A DNA stretch of 64,000 nucleotides from Thauera sedimentorum (GCF_014489115.1 NZ_JACTAH010000001.1:1984001-2048000), one strand, 5' to 3'; counted from the stretch's first letter, positions 46,761-54,864 are shown. Translations and numbers: made by a program. The notes: a model not told the origin generated them from the sequence alone.

Positions 46761-47711
46761 ATGAGACTGCCCTCCCTGCTTGCCGCTTCCCTGCTTGCTC
46801 TCCCGCTCCTGACCCAGTCCCTGCCCGCCGCTGCCGGCGACACCTTCATGCCGACTGTGCAGCGTGTTGCCGAAGGCGTGCATGCGCTGATCGGCCCGAC
46901 CGGTGCACGCACCCACGACAACCACGCCCTCAACGCCAACTTTGGCGTCATCGACACCGCGGCCGGAACGATACTGATCGACAGCGGCGCCTCGCGCACC
47001 GGAGCCGCCCTGCTCGAGGCGCAGGCGGAGGCGCTCACCGGCAAACCGGTACGCTGGGTGATCAACACCGGTGCCCAGGACCACCGCTGGCTGGGCAACG
47101 GCTACTTCGCGGACAAGGGCGTGGAGGTCATCGCCCTGGCCCGCACCGTGGAAACCCAGCAGGCCGTAGCGGGCGACCAGCTTGCGGCACTGACGACGGT
47201 GCTCGGCGACCGCCTGGCCGGCACCACGCCGACCCACGCCAGCCGCCGGCTCGCAGGCGAACACGGGGTGCTGGAACTGGGCGGACGCCGAATCGAGCTG
47301 CACTATTTCGCCGATGCCCACTTCCCCGGCGACATCGTGGTCTGGCTGCCGGACGAGGGCATCGCCTTCGCGGGCGATCACGTCTATGTCGACCGCCTGC
47401 TCGGTATCCGCCCACAAAGCAACCCGGAGACCTGGCTGGCCGCATTCGAGGCGCTCAAGGCCTTGCAACCGGCAGTCATCGTCCCCGGCCACGGTCCGGT
47501 GACCGATCTGGCCACCGCGGAAGCCGACACCGGAACCTATCTGCGCTATCTGGTCGACAAGGTGAAGGGGCTGGCCGAGGACCTGGCCGGCGTGGATACC
47601 GCGGTGGCCGAACTGGCCGATGCGCCGCAGTTCGCCCGGCTCAAGAACTACGACGAGCTGCACCGCCTCAACCTCAGCCGTGCCTACCTGGCCTTCGAGG
47701 CCGCGCAATGA
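46761..47711 (+). CDS. Secreted metallo-beta-lactamase-fold protein with altered metal motif
   Basis: A 316-residue exported protein. A signal peptide covers residues 1-25 (MRLPSLLAASLLALPLLTQS ... AAAG). The MBL fold is seen from NANFGVIDTAAGTILIDSGAS onward. The usual THxHxDH metal motif is replaced by NTGAQDHRWLGN (residues 102-113), which lacks both leading histidines but keeps D107 and H108. The other ligand regions ADAHFPGD, FAGDHVYVDR and VPGHGPV are kept. The enzyme may bind one metal or use different ligands. Function is unknown; some relatives occur with quinoprotein systems. Confidence 0.78.
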   Translation: MRLPSLLAASLLALPLLTQSLPAAAGDTFMPTVQRVAEGVHALIGPTGARTHDNHALNANFGVIDTAAGTILIDSGASRTGAALLEAQAEALTGKPVRWVINTGAQDHRWLGNGYFADKGVEVIALARTVETQQAVAGDQLAALTTVLGDRLAGTTPTHASRRLAGEHGVLELGGRRIELHYFADAHFPGDIVVWLPDEGIAFAGDHVYVDRLLGIRPQSNPETWLAAFEALKALQPAVIVPGHGPVTDLATAEADTGTYLRYLVDKVKGLAEDLAGVDTAVAELADAPQFARLKNYDELHRLNLSRAYLAFEAAQ

Positions 47712-47745
47712 TGCTCATGACTCGAGGCGATGCCGGCGCCCCGCT

Positions 47746-47768
47746 GTAGCGGGAACATGCTCCCGCGA
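47746..47768. repeat. Short REP-like palindrome after the MBL gene
   Basis: GCGGGA (47749-47754) and TCCCGC (47761-47766) flank ACATGC. The surrounding TGTAGCGGGA and TCCCGCGA resemble half of a REP sequence. It could mark the end of the MBL transcript. Confidence 0.45.
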
Positions 47769-47829
47769 GGCCGACAGCCATCGACGCACTCGTCGGACCC
47801 GGTACCTAGAACGACAGGAGGACAAGACG

Positions 47830-48060
47830 ATGGAAAGCCCCACCCACGCGTTCAGCGACCTGTTCGCCCAGCTTGGCCTGCCGAACGACAACGAGGCCAT
47901 CCGGCGATTCATCGACGGCCACCGGCCTCTGCCGGACGAGGTCGAACTCGCGGATGCCCCCTTCTGGACCACGGCACAGGCCGCCTTCCTGCGCGAGGAA
48001 CTGCGCGACGACGCGGACTGGGCGGAACTGGTCGACCAGTTGAGCGCCGCCCTGCGCTGA
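47830..48060 (+). CDS. DUF2789 family protein
   Basis: A 76-residue protein matching DUF2789: THAFSDLFAQLGLPNDNEAIRRFIDGHRPLPDEVELADAPFWTTAQAAFLREELRDDADWAELVDQLSAALR covers its whole length in the usual layout. Family function is unknown. A strong AGGAGG ribosome binding site precedes ATG 47830. It stands alone upstream of arsR2. Confidence 0.85.
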   Translation: MESPTHAFSDLFAQLGLPNDNEAIRRFIDGHRPLPDEVELADAPFWTTAQAAFLREELRDDADWAELVDQLSAALR

Positions 48061-48095
48061 TGCCGCAACGGGAAACCTCCCCAGGGTCCCCTTGC

Positions 48096-48123
48096 TTGAC
48101 CTTTCTTCGTTATTCGCTAAACT
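48096..48123 (+). promoter_or_regulatory. Candidate sigma-70 promoter of arsR2
   Basis: TTGACC (48096-48101) is followed after 16 bases by TAAACT (48118-48123). It lies 33 bases before the arsR2 ATG and is overlapped by the TTCG-N8-CGAA site at 48113-48128. Confidence 0.55.
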
Positions 48124-48128
48124 ACGAA
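48113..48128. promoter_or_regulatory. ArsR2 operator candidate at the arsR2 promoter
   Basis: TTCGCTAAACTACGAA fits TTCG-N8-CGAA and covers the predicted -10. The same pattern occurs at 48495-48510 before the monooxygenase gene. The geometry equals that of the ArsR1 sites (TTCA-N8-TGAA), with one base pair changed in each arm. Confidence 0.5.
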
Positions 48129-48156
48129 CACTCATAGCACCACCGACCCTGCAGAC

Positions 48157-48477
48157 ATGCCCACGCCCCCCCCTACGCCGAAGCTGCCCGCCCTCGATGC
48201 CGAAGAACTCGCGCTTCTGTGCAAGGCGCTCGGCCACCCGGTGCGGGTGCGCATCCTGCAGCACCTGGCGGCCATCGGCGAATGCTACTTCGGCGAACTG
48301 TCCGAGCTGCTGCCGCAGGCGCCGTCCACCGTCTCCCAGCACATGAGCGTGCTCAAGGAGGCCGGCTTGGTGCTGGGTGAATCCGAAGACCAGCGCACCT
48401 GCTACTGCGTCAATCCCGCACGCGTCGCGCAACTGCGCCAACTGATCGACGCGCTGGCCGCGCGCGCCTGCTGCTGA
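48157..48477 (+). CDS. arsR: ArsR family repressor (ArsR2)
   Basis: A 106-residue winged-helix regulator. The recognition region is LLPQAPSTVSQHMSVLKEAGLV (residues 51-72), with the wing LGESEDQRTCYCVN. Cysteines are C22, C43 (GECYFGEL, in the helix where classical ArsR carries CVCDL), C82, C84 and the C-terminal pair C105-C106. The thiol layout differs from ArsR1, so it may sense a different arsenic species. It heads a three-gene set with a flavin monooxygenase and an MFS exporter, with matching palindromes before itself and before the monooxygenase. Confidence 0.88.
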   Translation: MPTPPPTPKLPALDAEELALLCKALGHPVRVRILQHLAAIGECYFGELSELLPQAPSTVSQHMSVLKEAGLVLGESEDQRTCYCVNPARVAQLRQLIDALAARACC

Positions 48478-48494
48478 TTTTTTTAACTACAGTG

Positions 48495-48513
48495 TTCGGT
48501 ATTCGCCGAATAC
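48495..48513. promoter_or_regulatory. ArsR2 operator candidate before the monooxygenase gene
   Basis: TTCGGTATTCGCCGAA (48495-48510) fits TTCG-N8-CGAA. Overlapping it is a perfect palindrome with a single central base, GTATTCGCCGAATAC (48499-48513). It lies 15-33 bases before the ATG at 48528, suggesting a second regulated start after arsR2. Confidence 0.55.
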
Positions 48514-48527
48514 AAAAGGAGACACCC

Positions 48528-49916
48528 ATGACCCAAGCCGCCACCCCGCTTCCGGTCGCCGTGATCGGTGCCGGCCCGGTCGGCCTTGTCGCCCTCGCCC
48601 ACCTGGTCGAGCGCGGCCTGCCCGCCGTGCTGCTCGAAGCCGGACCGCAGATCGCCCAGAGCTACGAGGACTTCCGCCATGTGCGCCTGTTCTCGCCGTG
48701 GCGCTTCAACGTGGACCGCGCCGCCGCCCGCCTGCTGGCCGCCGCCGGCTGGCAGGCGCCGGACGAAGAGGCCATTCCCAGCGCCGGCGAAGTGATCGAT
48801 CGCTACCTCGCCCCGCTCGCCGCGCTTCCAGCCATCGCCGGCGCGATCCGCTTCGGCACACGGGTGACCGCGATCAGCCGCCGGGCGACCGACCGGGTGA
48901 AGTCCGCCGGGCGCGAGCGGGCGCCCTTCGTTCTGCGCCTGAGCACCGCGGACGGCGAAACCCTGCTGCACGCCCGCGCAGTGATCGACGCCTCCGGCAC
49001 CTGGGGCCAGCCCAATCCGCTCGGCGCCGACGGCCTGCCGGGGCTGGGCGAAGCCGAGCACGCCGCGCACGTCCGCTACGGCATGCCCGACATCCTCGGC
49101 GCCGAGCGCGCCCGCTACGCCGGGCGCAGCGTGCTGGTGGTGGGTGCCGGGCATTCGGCCGCCGGCAATCTGCTGGCGCTCGCCGAACTGGCCGAAACCG
49201 CGCCGGGCATGCGCATCGTCTGGACGATCCGCGGCACGAGCCCGGCCCGCACGCTGGGCGGCGGCGCAGCCGACGGCCTCCCCGCACGCGGTGCCATCGG
49301 CATGGCGCTGCGCGCGCTGCTCGACGCCGGACGGATCGAACTGGTCACCGGCTTCCGCGTTCACGCGCTGCGCCGCGACGGCGACCGGCTCGCGGTCGAT
49401 GCCGACGACCCGCAGCGTGCGCCGCTCACCGGCCTCGACCAGATCATCTGCGCCACCGGCGCACGGCCGGACCTGGCCATGCTGCGCGAACTGCGCACCG
49501 CGCTCGACCCGGCGCTGGAGAGCAGCGCCGCGCTCGGCCCGCTGATCGACCCCAACGTGCATAGCTGCGGCACCGTGCGCCCGCACGGCCACCGCGAACT
49601 GGCCCACCCGGAACCCGGCTTCTACGTGGTCGGCGCCAAGAGCTACGGACGTGCGCCGACCTTCCTGATGGCCACCGGCTACGAGCAGGTGCGCTCGGTG
49701 GTAGCCGCGCTCGCCGGTGACCTGGCGGCCGCCGACGAGGTGCGCCTGGAGTTGCCGGAAACCGGCGTGTGTTCGACGGATCTCGCCGACGCAGCGGACG
49801 GCGCCTGCTGCACGGTCGAACCGCGTCGCCAGGCGGCAGCAGACGCCGTGAAGAACGCTTGCTGCACACCGGCAGGCAAACCGGCCGATAGCGCAGCGCG
49901 GACCTGCTGCGCATGA
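48528..49916 (+). CDS. Flavin-dependent monooxygenase of the ArsO type with cysteine-pair tail
   Basis: A 462-residue two-dinucleotide-domain flavoprotein. The FAD loop is VAVIGAGPVGLVALAHLVE (about residues 9-27), and the NADPH loop is SVLVVGAGHSAAGNLL near 205. IDASGTWGQPNPLGADG and ICATGARPD are further family blocks. The last 48 residues carry C415, C427-C428, C445-C446 and C460-C461, a thiol-rich tail not needed for the fold and able in principle to bind As(III). AAAAGGAGA precedes ATG 48528. ArsO-type monooxygenases are known in ars operons; oxidation of a trivalent arsenical is the likely but unproven reaction. Confidence 0.82.
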   Translation: MTQAATPLPVAVIGAGPVGLVALAHLVERGLPAVLLEAGPQIAQSYEDFRHVRLFSPWRFNVDRAAARLLAAAGWQAPDEEAIPSAGEVIDRYLAPLAALPAIAGAIRFGTRVTAISRRATDRVKSAGRERAPFVLRLSTADGETLLHARAVIDASGTWGQPNPLGADGLPGLGEAEHAAHVRYGMPDILGAERARYAGRSVLVVGAGHSAAGNLLALAELAETAPGMRIVWTIRGTSPARTLGGGAADGLPARGAIGMALRALLDAGRIELVTGFRVHALRRDGDRLAVDADDPQRAPLTGLDQIICATGARPDLAMLRELRTALDPALESSAALGPLIDPNVHSCGTVRPHGHRELAHPEPGFYVVGAKSYGRAPTFLMATGYEQVRSVVAALAGDLAAADEVRLELPETGVCSTDLADAADGACCTVEPRRQAAADAVKNACCTPAGKPADSAARTCCA

Positions 49917-51145
49917 ACGCTGCCGCGCCTGCCTTGCCCACCCTGCCCCGCGCGCTGCTGGCGCGCGTGGTGGTGGTGCTCGGCCTGAGCCAGATCGTCA
50001 CCTGGGGCAGCCTCTATTACGCCATCGCCGTGCTCGCCGGACCGATGGCCGACGACCTGGGCTTGCCGCGCAGCCTGGTGTTTGGCGCCTTCTCGGCCGC
50101 GCTGGTGGTCTCCGGGCTGGCCTCACCGCACGTCGGGCGCGCCATCGACCGCCACGGCGGGCGGCGGGTGCTGGCCGCGGGTACGCTCACCGGCGCGGCG
50201 GCGCTGGCCGTCGTCGCATTCGCGCAGGGGCCCGCCACACTGTTCGCCGGTTGGCTGCTCGCCGGGGTCGCGCTGGCGGCCACCACCTACGACGCCGCCT
50301 TCCCGGCGCTCAGCCAGCTCGCCGGCCCGGCCTACCGCAAGGCGCTGACCGCACTGACCCTGTTCGGCGGGCTGGCCAGCACCGCGTTCTGGCCGCTCGC
50401 CTGGGCCATCGAGCAACACGCCGGCTGGCGCACCGCCTGGGGCGTATTCGCCGCGATCCTGCTTTGCGTCGTACTGCCGCTGTTCTGGTTCGGGCTGCCG
50501 GACCCTGCCCGGCAGCCGGACGGCAAAGCGGACGACGAGCGCCCGGCCGCAACCGCGACACCAACTCCCCGCGTGCATGGCGCGGCCTTCGCCTGGCTCG
50601 CCACAGCCTTCACGCTGGGCGCCTTCGTCTTCTCGGCGATCGGCGCGCACGGCGTCGGCGCGCTCGCGGCCAGCGGTCTGCTCCCCGAGACGGCCATTCT
50701 CGCCGCCAGCCTGATCGGCCCCATGCAGGTCGCCGGGCGGGTGCTGGAATTCGCCTTCGCCCGCCATGTGAGCCCGCTGCGGGTGGGCACGCTGGCCTTC
50801 GCATTCACGCTGGCCGGCATGCTGATGCTGTGGACCGCAGACCTGTCACCGTGGCTCGCCTTCGGTTTCGCGGTGTGTTACGGGGCAGCCAACGGGGTCA
50901 TGACCATCGTGCGCGGCACGGTACCGGCCGAACTCTTCGGCCGCGCCGCCTACGGCGACACCATGGGCCGCCTGGCCCGCCCGGCCTTCATCGCCAAGGC
51001 CGCGGCGCCGCTCGCCATCGCCCTGCTGGTGGCCGACGGCGACGGCTACGGCGCGATGGCCCTGCTGCTGGCCGGCATCATGGCGCTGGCGCTCGGCGCC
51101 TATCTGGCGGCGGTCGGTCGTCCCGCCATACCGGCTCGCACCTGA
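49913..51145 (+). CDS. MFS transporter of the arsR2 module
   Basis: A 410-residue major facilitator with twelve predicted helices. The A-like motif is GRAIDRHGGRR between helices 2 and 3, and a charged loop DPARQPDGKADDERPAA separates the halves. Its ATG overlaps the monooxygenase stop by 4 bp (ATGA), so the two are made together. It may export the monooxygenase product. ArsJ is also an MFS protein but normally pairs with a GAPDH gene, which is absent here. The substrate is unknown. Confidence 0.85.
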   Translation: MNAAAPALPTLPRALLARVVVVLGLSQIVTWGSLYYAIAVLAGPMADDLGLPRSLVFGAFSAALVVSGLASPHVGRAIDRHGGRRVLAAGTLTGAAALAVVAFAQGPATLFAGWLLAGVALAATTYDAAFPALSQLAGPAYRKALTALTLFGGLASTAFWPLAWAIEQHAGWRTAWGVFAAILLCVVLPLFWFGLPDPARQPDGKADDERPAATATPTPRVHGAAFAWLATAFTLGAFVFSAIGAHGVGALAASGLLPETAILAASLIGPMQVAGRVLEFAFARHVSPLRVGTLAFAFTLAGMLMLWTADLSPWLAFGFAVCYGAANGVMTIVRGTVPAELFGRAAYGDTMGRLARPAFIAKAAAPLAIALLVADGDGYGAMALLLAGIMALALGAYLAAVGRPAIPART

Positions 51146-51146
51146 G

Positions 51147-52724
51147 TCAGGTGCTACCCGCATCCGCGCGCATCAGGTCATGGGGCTCGGACCCGGCCTG
51201 ATAGACCACCACGCAGCCTCGCCCGGCGTTCTTGGCGCGATACATTGCAACGTCGGCCTGCTTCAGGAACTGCTCGATATCCGCGGCGCCGGCGCTGCAA
51301 TGCACGACGCCGGCGCTGGCACCGATGCTGAGGCCCTCCGCGACCCCTTCCAGCACTACCGGGCGGCCAATGGCCTTGATGAAACGCCGGGCCACCACTT
51401 CGGCTTCGTCGGCCGAACGACAGTCGCGCAGCACGATGACAAATTCATCGCCCCCCAGCCGCGCCGCGAAGTCGGTGTCGCGCGCGGTGTGCTGGATGCG
51501 CTGGGCGATGATGCGCAGCACTGCGTCGCCCGCATCGTGCCCGAGGCGGTCATTGACCGGCTTGAAACCGTCGAGGTCCATCATCACCACCGCGCAACGA
51601 TGCGCCGCCGCAGCCATCTGCGCCCGAAGTTCGCGATACAGGCTGGCTCGGTTGGGAAGATCGGTGAGCGCATCACGGTAGGCCAACCGCTGCATCTCCA
51701 GCTCCGCCTGGCGGCGCTGGGTGATGTCCTCGGCGGTGACGATGGCCATCGCCGGCACCGCATCGTCGAGCAGGATCAGGGACAGTTCGCACAACGCGCT
51801 GGCGCCGTCACGGCGCTTCATGACCACCTCGACCTTGTCGAGCACCCGATCGGACGTACCGTCCACCCGGGCAATCAGCGCGGGCCAGGTTTCCGGCTCC
51901 GCCCACACCGGACACTGCGCAAAGGGCGTCGGCCGGTCCGGAATGGCCGCACACTGCTCGTCCCAGCTGCGATTGACCGTCACTACCTGTTGGGTATCCA
52001 TCCTGACCACGGCGGCCGGGACCGGCAGCACCCGCATCAGGTCCAGCAAGCGATCCCGCATCGACACCACCGCGGAGATCAGCGGCATCTGCAGGCTGCC
52101 CTGGCTCACCTCGACCCGCTTGGTGAGATCGCCACGCATGATTTCGTTGGCCAGTGCAATCACGTGCGCCGCCTCATGGCCCTCACGCCGCAACCAGACG
52201 GCCAGGTAGCCCATCATGGTGACGAAGGGCAGGAAATAGGCCACATGAATGGCGAAGGTGCGCCAGTAGGCCCCGGTATCGAATACGTAGACGGCCACGC
52301 CGCGCGTCTGCGCGAAGCCGAGTACCAGATGGTGGAGGTAAATGAATATCGTGGCCGCAAGAATGGTTCGCCAGTCGCGGTAGTAGAGCAGCACGCCGAT
52401 CAAGCCGAACGCGGTGAAATGCGCCTCGATGTCGCCACCGGTCTGGTGAATGATCAGGCCGGTGAAGGCCATGAACGCGCAGGCCATGAAGATGCGCGTC
52501 AGCAGGGTTCCCCCGGCACTGCGCATCAGCCACCAGGACAGCGCCATCGTCGGCACACCGACCAGCAGGACCGCCAGCCAGGTGTCGCGCACGGGCGCAA
52601 GGGCCGCACAAACCAGCAGCAGAAACAGATTCATCCCGACCATGATGCGGTCGGCCCGCTCACGGTAGGGCGACAACAAGGCGTCGAAACCGCGCTCGCG
52701 CCGGAATGCCTGACGAAGATTCAC
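51147..52724 (-). CDS. Membrane-bound diguanylate cyclase (PAS-GGDEF)
   Basis: A 525-residue protein. Residues about 25-185 form five to six membrane helices. Residues 190-215 are HAMP-like (ALANEIMRGDLTKRVEV), a PAS-like domain follows (LPVPAAVVRMDTQQVVTVNRSWD), and the C-terminal cyclase domain has an intact GGDEF motif (residues 424-428). An RDTD inhibitory-site RxxD lies five residues before it, so product feedback is expected. It makes c-di-GMP from GTP. The start is GTG 52724, overlapping the stop of the small upstream gene (GTGA). The signal is unknown. It converges with the MFS gene, 1 bp apart. Confidence 0.9.
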   Translation of the reverse strand: MNLRQAFRRERGFDALLSPYRERADRIMVGMNLFLLLVCAALAPVRDTWLAVLLVGVPTMALSWWLMRSAGGTLLTRIFMACAFMAFTGLIIHQTGGDIEAHFTAFGLIGVLLYYRDWRTILAATIFIYLHHLVLGFAQTRGVAVYVFDTGAYWRTFAIHVAYFLPFVTMMGYLAVWLRREGHEAAHVIALANEIMRGDLTKRVEVSQGSLQMPLISAVVSMRDRLLDLMRVLPVPAAVVRMDTQQVVTVNRSWDEQCAAIPDRPTPFAQCPVWAEPETWPALIARVDGTSDRVLDKVEVVMKRRDGASALCELSLILLDDAVPAMAIVTAEDITQRRQAELEMQRLAYRDALTDLPNRASLYRELRAQMAAAAHRCAVVMMDLDGFKPVNDRLGHDAGDAVLRIIAQRIQHTARDTDFAARLGGDEFVIVLRDCRSADEAEVVARRFIKAIGRPVVLEGVAEGLSIGASAGVVHCSAGAADIEQFLKQADVAMYRAKNAGRGCVVVYQAGSEPHDLMRADAGST

Positions 52725-52900
52725 GCGACCCCGCAGATCAGGCCCGACACGGCATCCTGATAGCCAAGGTAGGCCAGCGCGGCGAGCGCATACATCACCC
52801 ACAGCGACACCCAAAACAGCGGGCGACGACAAAGCCCGCGGATCGTCGCGGGCATCGGCGTGCTGGAAGCGGAAGGAGGCACTTGGTACATGCTGCTCAT
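52721..52900 (-). CDS. Small single-helix membrane protein, coupled to the diguanylate cyclase
   Basis: A 59-residue protein with one predicted membrane helix (PLFWVSLWVMYALAALAYLGY, residues 27-47) and a proline/serine-rich N-terminus. No family is recognised. Its TGA overlaps the GTG start of the cyclase by 4 bp, which argues that it is real and translated with it. It could be a partner or regulator of the cyclase membrane domain. The start at ATG 52900 is the simplest choice. Confidence 0.55.
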   Translation of the reverse strand: MSSMYQVPPSASSTPMPATIRGLCRRPLFWVSLWVMYALAALAYLGYQDAVSGLICGVA

Positions 52901-53136
52901 GGCTACCCGGAATGGATCGAACGCCGGCATTCTAGCCCCGTTCGAGCACGCCGGAACAAGCCGCGTGCCGCCACCACATCGCTTGCCCCCGGTCATACCG
53001 CGGGACACCGCCCTCGCCCGTCCGCGCGAGCGATCACTTCATGATCGTGCCGCCGGCTTGCGCCCGGATCGGCGATACTTGGCCCTCGGCGCGAGCAGCT
53101 CCGCCGGTATCGATCAAGGACGCAAGGAAAGGCAGC

Positions 53137-54285
53137 ATGGGCATCATCACCTGGCAGGACGAAGGCGGCACCCACGAACTGGAATGGCTGTCGGCCACGG
53201 ACGCCCCGCCGCCGCGCAAGATCGGCCTTGCAGACGACCGCACGACCGCCGATGCCGCCTACCGCATCCTCAGCCAGGGCGGCGCGCTGCAGTGGCAGGG
53301 CGACTACCACAACGCCCGCCAGTTGCTGCAGGCGCTCGGACGCCGGGTGGAGCGCAGCGCCGGCAAAGGCAAGCCTGCGACGCGGAAAAGCGGCGGCAGC
53401 GCGAACCTGACCGAGATCTTCCACCGCGAACGCCTCGCCCGCGCCCAGCGCGCCCGCCTGCTCGGCCAGTTGCTGGTGCCCTGCGAGCCGGGCTACCGCA
53501 TCGCGCTGCGACGCGCACCGGATGTCGCGACGGCCTGTCTGGAGGCCTACGGTCCCTCGCCTGAGCAGCCCTTCGCGCTGTCGCTACGCGAACTGCTGGG
53601 GGTGATCGGCGCGCACGAATGGCGCCAGAAGGGGCTTGAAGTCGCCGCGCTCGGCGCACGCATCCATCCGCACTACGGGGTGTTCGCGCCCATCCGCAGC
53701 GAATACCTGGACCTGCTGATGCAGGCACCGCTGCCGGCCGTCCCCACCCGGCTCGCCTTCGACCTGGGCACCGGCACCGGCGTGCTGGCCGCGCTGCTGG
53801 CGCGCCGCGGGGTGGAGGGCATCGTCGCTACCGACAACTCGCCGCGCGCGCTGGCCTGCGCGCAGGACAACCTGCAGCGCCTGGGACTGGACGGGCGGGT
53901 GCGGCTGGAGGCCGCCGACCTCTACCCCGCCGGCCAGGCCGAGCTGGTGGTGTGCAACCCGCCCTGGCTCCCCGGACGCGCCAGTTCCGCACTGGATGCG
54001 GCCATCTACGACCCCGACAGCCGCATGCTGCGCGGCTTTCTCGATGGTCTGGCGGCACACCTCACGCCTGGCGGCGAGGGTTGGCTGATCCTTTCCGACC
54101 TCGCCGAGCACCTCGGCCTGCGCAGTCGCCAGCAGCTGGAGGACTGGATCGCCGCAGCCGGCCTGCGGGTGATCGGGCGGCTGGAGGTCGCCCCGCGCCA
54201 CCCCCGGGCCGCAGACGCATCTGATCCGCTCCACGCCGCGCGCGCTGCCGAGCGCACCGCGCTCTGGCGGCTCGCCCCGCGCTAG
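53137..54285 (+). CDS. Class I SAM-dependent methyltransferase with NPPW motif
   Basis: A 382-residue protein. The SAM-binding loop is FDLGTGTGVLAALLARRG from residue 208. IVATDNSPRALACAQDNLQRLGL follows, and the catalytic NPPW is at residues 274-277, as in N5-glutamine or adenine N6 methyltransferases (PrmC/RlmF/YfcB group). The N-terminal 200 residues are not recognised and may bind substrate. ATG 53137 (MGIITWQDEGG) with AAGGAAAGG upstream is chosen; the frame is open further up without homology. It converges with arsC2, and their stop codons overlap by 4 bp. The target is unknown. Confidence 0.8.
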   Translation: MGIITWQDEGGTHELEWLSATDAPPPRKIGLADDRTTADAAYRILSQGGALQWQGDYHNARQLLQALGRRVERSAGKGKPATRKSGGSANLTEIFHRERLARAQRARLLGQLLVPCEPGYRIALRRAPDVATACLEAYGPSPEQPFALSLRELLGVIGAHEWRQKGLEVAALGARIHPHYGVFAPIRSEYLDLLMQAPLPAVPTRLAFDLGTGTGVLAALLARRGVEGIVATDNSPRALACAQDNLQRLGLDGRVRLEAADLYPAGQAELVVCNPPWLPGRASSALDAAIYDPDSRMLRGFLDGLAAHLTPGGEGWLILSDLAEHLGLRSRQQLEDWIAAAGLRVIGRLEVAPRHPRAADASDPLHAARAAERTALWRLAPR

Positions 54286-54812
54286 CGGTCGACCGCCTCC
54301 CCCGCCTGGGTGTCGCGCGTCTTGCCGATCTCGTCCATCTTCGCCTTCAGGCTGAGCCGGTCGAGGCCCGCCAGCGGAAGGTTCACGAAGATGCCGATGC
54401 GGTTGCGCAGCATGCGGTAGGTGTCGGCGAAGGCCAGGTGGCGCTCGCTCTCGCTGCCTTCCACCGCCGCCGGGTCGGGCACGCCCCAGTGCGCGGTCAT
54501 CGGCTGGCCGGGCCACACCGGGCAGACCTCGCCCGCGGCGTTGTCGCAGACCGTGATGACGAAGTCCATGCGCGGCGCGTCCGCCGCGGCGAACTCCTCC
54601 CAGCTCTTGGAGCGCAGCTCGTCGAGCGGATGGTTGAGCTTGCCGAGCAGTTCCAGCGCGCGCGGATGCACCGCCCCCTTGGGCTGGCTGCCCGCCGACC
54701 AGGCACGGAAGCGGCCCATGCTCTCGCGGTTGAGGATGGCCTCGGCAAGGATGGAGCGCGCCGAGTTGCCGGTGCACAGGAACAGGACGTTAAAGAGGCG
54801 TTCGGTGGCCAT
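54282..54812 (-). CDS. arsC: Arsenate reductase, low-molecular-weight phosphatase type (ArsC2)
   Basis: A 176-residue second arsenate reductase. The loop is CTGNSARS (C13, R19), the redox pair is C89 and C97 (ITVCDNAAGEVCP), and HWGVPDPAAVEGSE is the Asp loop. Unlike ArsC1 it has alanine instead of a second cysteine in the P-loop, and a C-terminal extension of about 15 residues. It is transcribed alone, just beyond the pst terminator, with an ArsR1-type palindrome upstream. Proximity to the phosphate (and arsenate) importer is notable. Confidence 0.9.
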   Translation of the reverse strand: MATERLFNVLFLCTGNSARSILAEAILNRESMGRFRAWSAGSQPKGAVHPRALELLGKLNHPLDELRSKSWEEFAAADAPRMDFVITVCDNAAGEVCPVWPGQPMTAHWGVPDPAAVEGSESERHLAFADTYRMLRNRIGIFVNLPLAGLDRLSLKAKMDEIGKTRDTQAGEAVDR

Positions 54813-54864
54813 GAGGAAGCTCTCCGGAATGGATGGACGAATGCGGGTACGCGAAATTCAACTT

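Noticed and set aside
46166..48156. Genomic island boundary or mobile element between acr3 and arsR2
   Set aside because: No transposase, integrase, direct repeats or target duplication were seen, and base composition is like the surroundings.
49913..51145. ArsJ exporter
   Set aside because: ArsJ pairs with a GAPDH gene making 1-arseno-3-phosphoglycerate; no such gene is present, and the partner here is a monooxygenase.
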